A stretch of 26,512 nt of DNA from a virus (IMGVR_UViG_3300040801_003416:1-26512), one strand, 5' to 3'; counted from the first letter of the stretch, positions 6,455-15,032 are shown. Numbers and translations are program-made. Notes: generated by a model from the sequence alone, not told the origin.

Positions 6455-7119
6455 GCGTAATACTCCGCGGCATAGAAGCCGGTCAGCTCGGCGCCGGTGG
6501 CCGCGGAGCCCGTTGCTCGCCTCGAAAACACGCTGATGGCGGACCACGTGGGGAGAGTCCCGAGGGACGCCCCGCCGATCTCATCGCGCACGCCAAGGGG
6601 CGCGCGGGCGCCGCGGGTGTCGCGCGCCGTCATTCGCAGCAGCGGCGAGCCCGCGTCCGGCGCCACCCATGCGGGCGTGGTGCTGCTGGTGGTGTGGATC
6701 TGCACGGCGGGGTTTCCCGCGCTGGCTTCAAAGGCATCGACGGCGCGGCCGATGCCCGCGGGGGCGGTGCCGTAAGGGTGCAGCCACACCGCGAACTCGA
6801 TGCCGTTGGTGGCCTTGTCTGACGCGCCGTGCAGCCGGTACCGGACCGCGTAGGTGCGCCCATCGCTGCGCGCACGCGGAAAGAACGGCCCGAAGGTGGC
6901 GTGAAGCACGAAGAGGGAGCCGCTGGCCGAGTAGGTTCGGGCGAAGCCGCTGGCGGCGGCGTTCGGCGGATGGGCGACGAGGACTTGCGCCGAGGCGTCG
7001 GCGAGGTGCGCGACGTTGCTTGCGATGACGCGCGACTGAAGTGTGTCTACGGCCTCGTTGGCCGCATGCTCGGCCGGGTCGTAGTCGATGACCTTCCCGA
7101 AGAGTGAGCTCCCAGCCAT
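6451..7119 (-). CDS. Putative tail tip protein, 222 aa
   Basis: The ATG at 7119 shares one base with the TGA of the large hub gene, which fixes the start; a second ATG four codons upstream lies inside the hub gene. The 222-residue product has a short helical N-terminus (AANEAVDTLQSRVIASNVAH) then a beta-rich body with alternating aromatic strands, for example LFVLHATFGPFFPRARSDG and YAVRYRLHGAS. This layout, a helical attachment region followed by a beta-sandwich, is usual for tail-tip or adsorption proteins. Assignment rests on position directly after the hub and on composition; I do not recognise the family. Confidence 0.66.
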   Translation of the reverse strand: MAGSSLFGKVIDYDPAEHAANEAVDTLQSRVIASNVAHLADASAQVLVAHPPNAAASGFARTYSASGSLFVLHATFGPFFPRARSDGRTYAVRYRLHGASDKATNGIEFAVWLHPYGTAPAGIGRAVDAFEASAGNPAVQIHTTSSTTPAWVAPDAGSPLLRMTARDTRGARAPLGVRDEIGGASLGTLPTWSAISVFSRRATGSAATGAELTGFYAAEYYA

Positions 7120-9821
7120 CAGGCCGCCCACACGTCCGCGGGGTCGGCCCCGCTCGCAAAGTCGATCTCCGCGTCGTCGGCGGCGTAGAACGCGAACTCC
7201 TCTTGCGAGCTCACGACGGACCCCGCCGCAGCAAACCGCATGTAATACGTCGCGGGCTCCGTGAATGTGGAGTCAAAGAGGATCTCCACGCTACTCGCGC
7301 TGACGGATACGATGGAGCCGGTCTGCACTGCCTGGGTGGCGCTGTTCCACTCGACCACTTCGACCTCGTCGCCTGCATCGAAGAGGTCCGCGGCGTCCAC
7401 ACCATCCGGCGCGGTGCTCTCCACGCCTTCGGGGTCGGTCAGCGTCAGATCAAAGGCCCACTTGTTGCCGCCGCCGTCCACACCGTTGGAGAGCGTGGCG
7501 CTCGGCGCGTACCCGGCGATCGGCTCATCGGTGACGATCATGCTGATCTGCACACGCTCCTCCATGTCGAGCGCCCACATCCGGCCAGTGACCAGGCCCA
7601 CGGCCTCGGTCAGGCCGCGATCGCCGGTGGTCGTGTCGGGAAGCCGCGGGAACGCCACCCGCCCCACGGACCCCACAAGCGCCGTCGTGGCCAGCGTGTA
7701 GGGCACCTCGAAGACGATCTTGACGTAGGGGCGGCCGAAGATTCCGAGGACCTTCTGGGAGACCACGACGGCATCGTCATACGTCCAGTCAAAGCCTGCG
7801 CCCGCACCCCCCGCGCTGGTGTCCATGGAGAGCGGCGCGATCTCGAGCTCGCGCGTGTTCTTGCGGCTGGCGAGCGCGGTGAGGTCGCGGACCTGGAACG
7901 GCGGGCCCCGGTGCTCCTCTTCGTTCGGGTCGTAGTTGGTGAGGATCGTGACGGTGTTGAAGCTGCCCCAAGCGTTGCGCTCCCACGCGGGCCACTCAGA
8001 ATCGACGATGCGATTGGCGTCAGTGATCTCAAAGTCCGCCGGGGTGCTGGCGGTCGGTAGGGTCAGCAGGGAAAACGTGAGCTTTCCGGTGGCCGAAAGG
8101 TGCGGGAACATCCCGAGCAGCCGGCACTCGTGCGAGATGAGCTCGCCAAGCTCGATCTCTTGTGCGGCAAGGTACCGTCGGAGGGAGAGGAGCGGTAGCC
8201 CGCGTTCGGCCTCGGTGAAGACGTCGGGGTCGAGGTCCATGTCCGAGGCCACGAGGAAGGGCTGCGCCCCCTTGTTTGCGTTGGCCGGCGAGGACGCGCC
8301 GAGCTGCGCGAGGAACTGGTAGAAGGTCCCGGCCGTGTAGAGCCGGCGCACCCGAAGCCGAGGGATGCCGATGGCGGGCGAGTAGTAGATGGCCCGCGGC
8401 ATCGAGTCGAGCCGCACCCGGTTGGTGGTACTGTTGACGGCGGCGATTGTGTTGTAGACGGGCTCATCGTGGCGGGGGCCAAAGTCGATCTGTAGCTCGT
8501 CGTCGGCGTCGGCTGCCACGGGATTGTCTAGGTAGAAGTCGGTCCCCGCAAAGTCGGTCCCCAAGTCGACCTCGCCGGTTAGCGAGGTGTTGCGCCCGTA
8601 CACGCCGCGCGGCACCTGGGCTTCGCCAAAGGAGTACCGCACCACGTCACCGCTCGTCACGGACCCCGAGCCCGAGTAGTAGGCGATCCGGATGTCGCCC
8701 TCCGCGCCGGTCGACGTCCGGTCGAACGCAAGCCCACCATCGGCCCCGGCAACGAGGGTGATGGCCCACCCAGTGCCGAAGGTGTCGCAGCTGAGGGAGG
8801 TGTACGCGACGTCCACCGATAGCGGCGAGGCGAGGATCTGCGCCTTGCCCTGAGTGCTGGTGTCCGGGTTGCTCTCGATGTAGTCGGTCGGGCTGGTGAG
8901 CGTCGCCTCCTCGAGCCGCGGTTGCAGCCACTCGACGAAATCGGCGTTGGTCTCCCAGAAGCCGACGACCCGCAGTTTGCAGGTCTTGAGCGGGTTGATT
9001 GACGAGGTGACCGCGCGGCCCTCCTCGGGCGCCTCGCTGGTAGCGGCTGGCCCGAAGATGAGATCGAGCGGCGCGTCTTCCGGGTAGTGGATCCCCCGCG
9101 GCAAGAAGGGCTGTTCAAGGTCCGAGCCGAGGTCCTCGCCGAAGAGGCTCGTGATGGGGTCGACCTGCAGAGACCACGTGGTTCCGCCGGTGAGCTTGGC
9201 GTCCGTGGTGCAGAGGCCGAGCCACACCTGGGTGCCGTTGCCGTCCAGGGCGTCTTCGCCCACCACGTAGCGGTAGAGCTTCGCGCGGCGGCCCTCGATG
9301 GTCGTCGGGTAGGTCTTCGTGATGACCGGCCGCACCAGATCGGCGCCGTCGGCCGTGAAGTGATACTGACCCGTCGTGCCCCAGTAGCCGCGCCCGCCGG
9401 CGAGCACGCTGAGGAAGGGCCCGGTCCCGTCGGAGCCCGTGGCGTCGACGAGGAGCGCCTCTGTGCCGATCTGCGCAATGTCGCCCGCTGACCACCCCGT
9501 GGTGCTGTCCACGTAGAAGCTCGCGGCGCTGTTGGCGCTCTGGACGCTCGCGGTGAGGTAGGTCCGCACGCCGGCCCGGCGCGTAAATGTGTCGGTCCAG
9601 ATCGCATCGGACTGGCGATCCACGATCGAGACCTGCATACCGCTCGACTCGATCTCGGCGCGGGCGATGTCCACCTGCTCCTCGATCTGCAGGCCCTCGC
9701 GAGACAGCCCGACCACGCGCTGGCGCCCGTCGGCAAGCGTCCGCTCCATGGCCGGATCGGTCACCGCCTCGACGGGCAGGCCCTCGATCTCGAGGCGGTA
9801 AGCGGTCTTGATTCCGGTCAT
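7119..9821 (-). CDS. Large tail hub/baseplate-like protein, 900 aa
   Basis: This is the largest gene in the window. The ATG at 9821 opens MTGIKTAYRLEIEGLPVEAV and the protein is soluble, mixed beta and alpha, without signal or membrane segments. It includes repeated strand-turn units such as FYVDSTTGWSAGDIAQIGTE and a helical region around ERGLPLLSLRRYLAAQEIEL. In long-tailed phages the genes after the tape measure encode the distal tail protein and then a large central hub or tail-associated protein that closes the tube; this gene is in that position. A specific family was not recognised and no peptidase or glycosidase motif was found by eye. Its promoter-side neighbour is a plus-strand gene, so it is not directly coupled to the distal tail gene. 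Confidence 0.75.
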   Translation of the reverse strand: MTGIKTAYRLEIEGLPVEAVTDPAMERTLADGRQRVVGLSREGLQIEEQVDIARAEIESSGMQVSIVDRQSDAIWTDTFTRRAGVRTYLTASVQSANSAASFYVDSTTGWSAGDIAQIGTEALLVDATGSDGTGPFLSVLAGGRGYWGTTGQYHFTADGADLVRPVITKTYPTTIEGRRAKLYRYVVGEDALDGNGTQVWLGLCTTDAKLTGGTTWSLQVDPITSLFGEDLGSDLEQPFLPRGIHYPEDAPLDLIFGPAATSEAPEEGRAVTSSINPLKTCKLRVVGFWETNADFVEWLQPRLEEATLTSPTDYIESNPDTSTQGKAQILASPLSVDVAYTSLSCDTFGTGWAITLVAGADGGLAFDRTSTGAEGDIRIAYYSGSGSVTSGDVVRYSFGEAQVPRGVYGRNTSLTGEVDLGTDFAGTDFYLDNPVAADADDELQIDFGPRHDEPVYNTIAAVNSTTNRVRLDSMPRAIYYSPAIGIPRLRVRRLYTAGTFYQFLAQLGASSPANANKGAQPFLVASDMDLDPDVFTEAERGLPLLSLRRYLAAQEIELGELISHECRLLGMFPHLSATGKLTFSLLTLPTASTPADFEITDANRIVDSEWPAWERNAWGSFNTVTILTNYDPNEEEHRGPPFQVRDLTALASRKNTRELEIAPLSMDTSAGGAGAGFDWTYDDAVVVSQKVLGIFGRPYVKIVFEVPYTLATTALVGSVGRVAFPRLPDTTTGDRGLTEAVGLVTGRMWALDMEERVQISMIVTDEPIAGYAPSATLSNGVDGGGNKWAFDLTLTDPEGVESTAPDGVDAADLFDAGDEVEVVEWNSATQAVQTGSIVSVSASSVEILFDSTFTEPATYYMRFAAAGSVVSSQEEFAFYAADDAEIDFASGADPADVWAA

Positions 9822-9830
9822 GGGGTGGAC

Positions 9831-9850
9831 ATGCCCCCGGTGGGGTGCAT
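9831..9850. repeat. Imperfect inverted repeat in divergent spacer
   Basis: The 41-base spacer between the divergent starts of the hub gene (9821, minus) and the lipoprotein gene (9863, plus) contains an imperfect palindrome, ATGCCCC...GGGGTGCAT, with seven pairs and one mismatch. It could be an operator or simply a chance GC hairpin. No convincing promoter hexamers are visible beside it. Confidence 0.3.
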
Positions 9851-9862
9851 AGGTTGATCGCT

Positions 9863-10144
9863 ATGAGGCAAGCGATCTGGGGTCTGGTGATGATGATGGG
9901 GTGCGCGGCGGCGGGCCCGTTCGAGGGCGGGAACTGCGTCCAGGCGGGAACGCCGGGCAGCTGCGGCGACGGGCGGATCGCGGTGTGCGGCGCGCCCGTG
10001 TGCGATGGTGAGGGGTGGTACGAGCCCAACATCTTCTGCAGCCGCGGCGCCGAGGGGCGCGACGGTCGGCCCTACTGCGCCGATGCCGCCGAGGAGTCGT
10101 GCTACTCCGAAGAGGAGATCGCCGAGCTCTGCGCGGTCGACTAG
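9863..10144 (+). CDS. Cysteine-rich lipoprotein, plus-strand moron
   Basis: This is the only plus-strand gene. The 93-residue product starts at ATG 9863 with a short hydrophobic signal (IWGLVMMMGC), the likely lipid-acceptor cysteine being residue 14; the lipobox MMGC is not canonical. Eight further cysteines (25, 34, 42, 47, 59, 72, 80, 90) could form four disulfides, and the mature protein is acidic and Gly-rich. The opposite frame here is unstructured Arg/His-rich sequence, which supports the plus-strand reading. Its TAG and the TAG of the converging tail gene overlap in the palindrome CTAG. An opposite-strand gene inserted in a structural operon is typical of a moron, expressed from the prophage and altering the host surface. 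A GTG at 9845 is a possible alternative start. Function unknown. Confidence 0.72.
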   Translation: MRQAIWGLVMMMGCAAAGPFEGGNCVQAGTPGSCGDGRIAVCGAPVCDGEGWYEPNIFCSRGAEGRDGRPYCADAAEESCYSEEEIAELCAVD

Positions 10145-10914
10145 GGCCGCCCGATCAGCCGGCACTGGAACGGCCAGTTCCAATGGTCGTCGAAGTCTTT
10201 CGTCACCCGCGTGGGCGCGAACACCGCCGCCTTGGCGCGCATCGTGTAGACCGCCGAGTCGCTGGCGTTGCGGACCCAGAAGGGGTGCGCGGCGCGCACG
10301 TCCTCGATGAAGCGCTGGAAGGTGTATGGCACGGACGCCGACGCTTCGCGCGTGAACGTCGCCGCGTGGGACTCGTAGACGAAGCGGAAGTCCTCGTACT
10401 GCGGCGCGGTTGACCGGGCGATGGTGTAGCTCGAGCCGTCGTCGGCCTCGGCCTCGCTGACGATGCCGTCGGGCTCGTAGGTGTCCGAGACGTTGGACTT
10501 CTCGTCGATCGCCGTCTCGATCGCGAAGTACGGCGTGACGTCGCTCGTGATGCTGGTGGCGTTGGTGAGCGACGTGGAGAAGCCGCAGAAGCGGCCGAGG
10601 CGAGCGATGTCCGCGTCGGCCTCGTCGGCGCCGATCTTCCAGTCGCCCGCGCCGGTCTTGCTGAACGTGTACTGCAGGTTGGAGCTCGACCATGAGCCGG
10701 TGACGGTGGAGCCCATGCTCGCGGTCATGGCGGTGGCGACGGCGGTGGCGAAGGCGGTGTACCCGCTCGCGCCACTGATGGCCGCCATGGTCTCGGCGCA
10801 GTAGGTGCCGGCCGTGACGTCGGTCGATACGTAGGACCCCGAGCCCGTGGTGCCGCGGCCCTCAAACGTCAGCGTGCCATGCTCGGCGGTGTCGAATCCT
10901 GCGAGAATACGCAT
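10141..10914 (-). CDS. Tail protein in distal tail position, 257 aa
   Basis: The start is ATG 10914, two bases after the tape measure TAG. The product begins MRILAGFDTAEHGTLTFEG and is a polar, beta-rich protein without membrane segments, with a Thr/Ala-rich region at about residues 30-75 and an ending rich in aromatics (HWNWPFQCRLIGRP). In siphovirus-type operons the first gene after the tape measure encodes the distal tail protein, which forms a ring joining tube and tip. The assignment is by position only. A longer in-frame reading into the tape measure gene exists but its composition there is Arg/Gly-rich and non-coding. The stop overlaps that of the convergent lipoprotein gene. Confidence 0.7.
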   Translation of the reverse strand: MRILAGFDTAEHGTLTFEGRGTTGSGSYVSTDVTAGTYCAETMAAISGASGYTAFATAVATAMTASMGSTVTGSWSSSNLQYTFSKTGAGDWKIGADEADADIARLGRFCGFSTSLTNATSITSDVTPYFAIETAIDEKSNVSDTYEPDGIVSEAEADDGSSYTIARSTAPQYEDFRFVYESHAATFTREASASVPYTFQRFIEDVRAAHPFWVRNASDSAVYTMRAKAAVFAPTRVTKDFDDHWNWPFQCRLIGRP

Positions 10915-10916
10915 GG

Positions 10917-12767
10917 CTACCGGAATCGTCTTTCGGCCTCGCGCTGGCTCCGCGCGGTCATACGGCCGAGGTATTGCTCTGAGACCGGGGCGTTGACGTT
11001 GACGACGACGGTCCCGCCCCCGTCGCCCCCGCCGCCTTGGTCGGCGCTTGCGCTTCCGGCGCCCGCGCCGCCACTGGCGCCCCCGCCGCCGCCCTGGTTC
11101 GGGATGGCGGCCGACGCGCCACCGGCGACCGCCGCAAGGGCGAAGTGCTGGGCAGCCTCGGCAAACTTGGCGGCGGCGTGGCCCGTGTTCATCACGGCGT
11201 TGCCGATGCCCTCGGCAAACGCGGCCGCGCCCTTGTACGCCTCTTGAATCGCGAACTGCTTGAGCCACTCGTCAATCATCGTGACGAAGCTCTTGCCGAG
11301 GTTCTCCTGGCCTTCGGCGGCGAGCTCGAGCGTGTTCTGGATCAGGCCGGCGAACTCCTCGGCGCCGCGCTGGATCCGTTGCTGGGTCTTCGCGGACTTC
11401 TCGCGCTTGGCGTTGGCCTTCGCCTCGACCTCGGCGCGGTCGGCGACCTCTTCCTTCAGCAGCCGGTTTGCCTCGAGCTCCTCCTCGGCGAGCCGCTGGC
11501 GCGTCTTGGCCATCGCCAGCGCTTCGGCGGCAGCCTCCGCCTTGAGCTGCTCGTTCTCGGCAAGCTCGCGCTCGATCTCCATCTGGCGCTCGCGGCGCTC
11601 GTTGAGCGCTTCGGCGAGCTCGACCTGGAACTCGTACGCGCTGATGGACTCGCCGGGACCCATGCCGACGTCGCGGTCGTTGCCACCGCCACCGCCAGGT
11701 GGAGGCGGGCCACCGCCACCGCTGGATCCGTCGGCCTTGCCCTTCTCGCTCGCCGCGCGATTCAAGCCCTGCATGGTGAGGTCCTCGATTCGCTGGTCCG
11801 CGTCGAAGCCGCCCGCGCGGGTGATGTCCTCTTGGATGCCGCTGAGCGCGTCACCGATGTCACCGAAGCGCGACTCGCGAAGGGCTCGGCCCGCATCGCC
11901 CAGCTTGCGCAGGATGGTCACCGACGCCTCGACGCGCTCGGTGAAGGCGGTAAGCATCGCCGCGCCCGTGATCGTGAAGACCTCGATGTCCGAGAGCGGT
12001 CCCACGCTCGCGTCGCCGAAGAGGCTGAACTCGCCGATGAGATCGCGCGTCGCCCCGCCGAGGTTGTCGAAGGCTTCATCGAGAAGGCCCGACTGCTCGA
12101 TCGCACCGATCATCTCGGTTTCCGCGTTGTCGAGCCGGGTGCCGAGCGTGAGCAGCTTGCCGGCGAGGGAGTCGGCCTCGCTGGTCGCGTCCTCGTAGCC
12201 CGTGGTCAACTCGCGGAGCGCGACCTCCTGGCGCTCCTGAATCGTCGTGAGCCCCTGCAGGTTGACGCCGAGCTCCTTGAGCGGCCCTTCCTCGCCGGTG
12301 GCCACCGACTGCATGAGCCGGTCGAACGCCTCGGTCGCATCCTTGCCCGTCGCCGCGGCCCACTCGGAGGCGCGCACGGCGAGGGTGCCGAACTGCTCGG
12401 CGGTGAGTTCGAGCCCGGCCCGGCTCGCCTTGTTCTGCTGAATCATCAGATCGATGTCTGAGATCAGCCCGTTCACGCGGCGGCTCGCGTTGGAGATGTC
12501 GCCGCTGAAGCGGTTGATGACCGCCGACTGCCGCTCGAACTCCTTGGCCGCCTCGGCGGCCTTGGTGACGAGCGCGCTGATCGCGTCGTACGCCGCACGC
12601 ACGCTGACCACGCCCGCCGTGATCTTGTCGCTGAGCGTGCCCCAGCCGGACCCCGCGCCCTTCGCGGCGTCGCCGGCCTCGCGGGTCTCGCCGACGAGTC
12701 GCTTGAGATCGCGGATGCCCTCGTCGAGGCCATCGATCACGAACTTGCCTTCGAGGGGTTCAGCCAT
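10917..12767 (-). CDS. Tail tape measure protein
   Basis: This 616-residue, Ala/Glu-rich and mostly helical protein follows the tail assembly chaperone frames, the expected place for the tape measure, which sets tail length and leaves the tail during DNA injection. Residues 25-110 are a helical N-terminal region; GPLKELGVNL (161-170) is a motif seen in many tape measures. A flexible Gly/Pro linker at 348-363 joins to a long coiled coil (about 378-470), then a helical segment and a Gly/Ser-rich stretch at 558-585. Ending VVVNVNAPVSEQYLGRM resembles the C-terminal strands common in this family. At roughly 1.5 angstrom per residue the tail would be near 90 nm, an estimate only. The ATG at 12767 lies eight bases after the chaperone-extension stop. 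It is short for a tape measure but within range. Confidence 0.88.
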   Translation of the reverse strand: MAEPLEGKFVIDGLDEGIRDLKRLVGETREAGDAAKGAGSGWGTLSDKITAGVVSVRAAYDAISALVTKAAEAAKEFERQSAVINRFSGDISNASRRVNGLISDIDLMIQQNKASRAGLELTAEQFGTLAVRASEWAAATGKDATEAFDRLMQSVATGEEGPLKELGVNLQGLTTIQERQEVALRELTTGYEDATSEADSLAGKLLTLGTRLDNAETEMIGAIEQSGLLDEAFDNLGGATRDLIGEFSLFGDASVGPLSDIEVFTITGAAMLTAFTERVEASVTILRKLGDAGRALRESRFGDIGDALSGIQEDITRAGGFDADQRIEDLTMQGLNRAASEKGKADGSSGGGGPPPPGGGGGNDRDVGMGPGESISAYEFQVELAEALNERRERQMEIERELAENEQLKAEAAAEALAMAKTRQRLAEEELEANRLLKEEVADRAEVEAKANAKREKSAKTQQRIQRGAEEFAGLIQNTLELAAEGQENLGKSFVTMIDEWLKQFAIQEAYKGAAAFAEGIGNAVMNTGHAAAKFAEAAQHFALAAVAGGASAAIPNQGGGGGASGGAGAGSASADQGGGGDGGGTVVVNVNAPVSEQYLGRMTARSQREAERRFR

Positions 12768-12775
12768 GGGGTTTC

Positions 12776-13045
12776 TCAGTGCCCCCGCGCTCGGCGGGCG
12801 GCCTCTTCACGTTCGCGCCGGATGCGCTGCCAGTGGTGGCGGGACTTGGTCACAGCGACGGCGTACGCCTGCACCCCCTGCCACAGATGGGCAGGGAGGC
12901 CGGGGCGGTAGACGCTCGCCAGGTGGCAGCCGGTGTCACCGACGCGGGCCTGCTCGTAGAGCGCGATCACATCGCGCACGAGGGGCGCGGAGAACGCCTG
13001 CCAGGGGCAGGTCGGGGGCCGGTGGCCGGCTACTTCTTCGACCGC
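12776..13045 (-). CDS. Tail assembly chaperone extension (GT-type frame)
   Basis: This frame lies between the chaperone G-like gene and the tape measure. It is open from before the G stop and, read in the -1 frame from the slip site, adds 89 residues (AVEEVAGHRPPTCPWQAFSA and onward) to the first 236 residues of the upstream protein, giving a 325-residue fusion. In lambda-like tails the G and GT products are made by exactly such a -1 shift and chaperone the tape measure. A GTG at 12979 could start a separate 67-residue protein, but no ribosome site is evident and the coding look begins upstream of it. The C-terminus is strongly basic (REREEAARRARGH). Zinc-like Cys residues are present but unpaired. 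Confidence 0.75.
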   Translation of the reverse strand, partial: AVEEVAGHRPPTCPWQAFSAPLVRDVIALYEQARVGDTGCHLASVYRPGLPAHLWQGVQAYAVAVTKSRHHWQRIRREREEAARRARGH

Positions 13046-13752
13046 TTTTTGGGCCGCTTGCGGCGCCCGGAAGGAGCGGCCGAGGGCGTCGACGGGGGTG
13101 TCCCATCGGCGGTGGCTGATCCCGTCGCAGGGGCATCGGTAGCCGGCGCGCCAGAGCTCGCCTTGTCCTCGTCCGCCTGCGACTGCCTTTTGGCGTCGGT
13201 CCGAAACCTCTGATCGGTCTCGGCCACAACCTGGGAGGTCTTCGTCAGGAGGAGCAGTCGCCAGGAACGCGGCCGCGGAAAGTAGGCCGCGGTCGTTGGC
13301 GCTAAAAAACTGAGGGCAAACGCCACCCCTCCGATCTCATCGACGTACTGCGGCGCGATCTTCGCCATCTGCTTTTCGGACAGATGGGGGACCGGCACGC
13401 CGTCGATGCGGCGCTCCTCCTCGCCCTCGAGCCGCGCCACCTGCTCCCCGCTGAGCGCGGTCAGGTTGTCGATGCGCACCACCGCGTACTTGAGCGCCAC
13501 TCGGTGGCGCATGTGGTCATTCTCCTGGCTCAGCACCAGATCCATGATCGCCGCGTCGAGGCGGCGAATCGTGAACCACGTCAGCTTCTGGCCAGGGATC
13601 TCGCGCACCATCGACGCTTCGCGCGTGGTGGCGTACTCCTCGATCACGGTCGCGCACTTGGCCTCGCTGCCCGAGAACTCTCGGGCCATTTCGAGCCAGT
13701 CGAGCGCCGAGTCGGCGACCGACACCACGCGCAGTGGCTTCAACGTCTCCAT
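13030..13752 (-). CDS. Tail assembly chaperone, G-like
   Basis: A 240-residue protein starts at ATG 13752 with a strong ribosome site (GGAGGAG, five bases away). Residues 1-175 are a folded alpha/beta region; 180-240 are a low-complexity Ala/Pro/Thr/Ser tail ending in a Lys/Arg-rich stretch. Its place between tail tube and tape measure, and the presence of an overlapping -1 frame at its 3' end, identify it as the first product of the tail chaperone pair. The terminal codons CCC AAA AAG form a slippery run. A second ATG at 13765, just upstream, is in another frame and leads to an Arg-rich peptide, so it is probably not used. Confidence 0.78.
   Translation of the reverse strand: METLKPLRVVSVADSALDWLEMAREFSGSEAKCATVIEEYATTREASMVREIPGQKLTWFTIRRLDAAIMDLVLSQENDHMRHRVALKYAVVRIDNLTALSGEQVARLEGEEERRIDGVPVPHLSEKQMAKIAPQYVDEIGGVAFALSFLAPTTAAYFPRPRSWRLLLLTKTSQVVAETDQRFRTDAKRQSQADEDKASSGAPATDAPATGSATADGTPPSTPSAAPSGRRKRPKKRSKK
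13045..13053 (-). promoter_or_regulatory. Candidate -1 ribosomal frameshift site (G to GT)
   Basis: On the minus strand the last codons of the G-like gene read CCC AAA AAG. A tRNA-Lys on AAG can slip back one base to AAA in the run of five A residues, as in the A-AAG type of slip site; the classical heptamer would be A AAA AAG, so this C AAA AAG version is a near match. About 14 bases downstream GCCGG-CCA-CCGGC can form a five-pair hairpin. The shift leads directly into the open downstream frame, with no stop between. Confidence 0.7.
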
Positions 13753-13767
13753 GCTTCTCCTCCATGT

Positions 13768-13790
13768 CCCGCGCGTTCGGGCGGCGCGGG
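13768..13790 (-). other. GC-rich hairpin between tail tube and chaperone genes
   Basis: The 49-base gap contains a perfect seven-pair inverted repeat, CCCGCGC and GCGCGGG, around a nine-base loop. There is no following U run, so it is not a standard intrinsic terminator. It may act as an mRNA-processing or attenuation element lowering chaperone expression relative to the abundant tail tube protein; this is inference. Confidence 0.5.
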
Positions 13791-13801
13791 GCGCCCGTGC
13801 G

Positions 13802-15025
13802 TCAGAGCAGGTGGACGCGGAAGGGCGCGACGTGCTGGTCGCCGGTGCCGGTCACGCCATCGTCGAGGCCGGCGTGGAACTCGAGCGTCTGGTACGCGAG
13901 CCCGTCCTGGTTGGTCCGCTGCGGGTTCTGAATCTGCGCCGTGCTCGTCTCGAGCAGCAGGATCTTCCCCGCGGTCAGGCCGATCTGGTCGTGGATGTAG
14001 AACGAATCGCGGTCGTCGCGATCGGTCCAGTAGGCGTAGGTCTCGTAGGGCAGCGAGATCGCCACCTGCACGAACGGCTTGACCCGCTGCGCGCGCCACC
14101 GGGCGATCGTGTTCGTGCCGTTCGGCGAGCTCACCGGCTGGAAGACCGGACCGTTGAAAGTGTAGGTCACCGAAGCCGCGTCGACCTGCGTGTGGGTCGT
14201 GGTGCCGGTGCCGCTGATCTTCAGCGCGAAGTCGCCGTGCACGTACTCGGGCGCGTAGTTGCTGTAGCTCGCGGTCGTGATGGCCTGCTCGGGCTCGCGG
14301 GCCCAGTCGGCGAAGGTGAACGTGAACGTCCACATCGGCACCTCGCCGTTGGCGCGTTCGAGCTGCGGCGCGGTCGTGAGCTGCCCGCCCATGAGCAGCC
14401 AGCGGTCGGACTGCTCGGCGCCCTCGACGATCATCTGCAGCGTGCCCTGCGGGTCCTGCGTCGGGTAGATGGTGGTCGCCGCGTACAGCACATCGGAGCC
14501 CGAGGGCGTGCCGCTCAGCGCGCTCTTGACGGTGACGGTGCCGCTGGCTTCGTCGCTGATCACGCGCGCCTCGATGTCGCCACTGCTGTTGGCCCAGCCG
14601 ATCGCGGTGCCCTCGAGGAAGTCGGTCGCGCTCGTCGGGTCGAAGGCGACGGCGCTTGCAGCGGTGCTCACGGTCGAGCCGGTGTTCTCCGCGTCGATGC
14701 CGCCAAAGACGACGGCGAGTAGCTGGATCAGCGCGTTCGCGTCCTCGGCCGCCGAGTCGGTCGCGTCGCCGGCCGCGGTGCCGTAGGCGTAGGCCGGCAC
14801 CTGGAACGTGTACGTCGCCGACCGCTTACCGAGCACGCTGAGTGCGCGCCCATACAGGTGCTGCTGCTGGATGTCGACGTCCAGGTGGTCCTTGATGAGC
14901 GTCAGTTGCCCGCTGTTCTCGATCACCGGAAGGTCGAGATAGGTGCCGGTGGCGGTTTCGTCGACGGCGAAGCTCGACTCCTTGAGAAGCGCGGTCCGCG
15001 CGATGGCGTGCTGTTCGATGGTCAT
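13802..15025 (-). CDS. Major tail tube protein
   Basis: This 407-residue protein is soluble, beta-rich and Thr/Ala/Ser-rich, with no membrane or signal segments. It lies directly before the tail chaperone pair and tape measure and after small connector genes, the standard place of the siphovirus tail tube gene. The N-terminus (MTIEQHAIARTALLKESSFA) and the segment FDPTSATDFLEGTAIG resemble tail tube proteins annotated in other phages in general layout only. It is larger than the usual 150-250-residue tube protein, so residues about 90-220, with VSDEASGTVTV-like strands, may include an inserted surface domain. The gene is followed by a hairpin-containing gap. Confidence 0.75.
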   Translation of the reverse strand: MTIEQHAIARTALLKESSFAVDETATGTYLDLPVIENSGQLTLIKDHLDVDIQQQHLYGRALSVLGKRSATYTFQVPAYAYGTAAGDATDSAAEDANALIQLLAVVFGGIDAENTGSTVSTAASAVAFDPTSATDFLEGTAIGWANSSGDIEARVISDEASGTVTVKSALSGTPSGSDVLYAATTIYPTQDPQGTLQMIVEGAEQSDRWLLMGGQLTTAPQLERANGEVPMWTFTFTFADWAREPEQAITTASYSNYAPEYVHGDFALKISGTGTTTHTQVDAASVTYTFNGPVFQPVSSPNGTNTIARWRAQRVKPFVQVAISLPYETYAYWTDRDDRDSFYIHDQIGLTAGKILLLETSTAQIQNPQRTNQDGLAYQTLEFHAGLDDGVTGTGDQHVAPFRVHLL

Positions 15026-15032
15026 GGGCGGG

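Noticed and set aside
11037-12461. Plus-strand Leu/Gly/Arg-rich frame opposite the tape measure
   Set aside because: Antisense of a long helical gene gives such open frames; no start context or domain.
13740-13765. ATG 13765 as start of the tail chaperone
   Set aside because: It is in another frame leading to Arg-rich sequence; ATG 13752 has the better spaced ribosome site.
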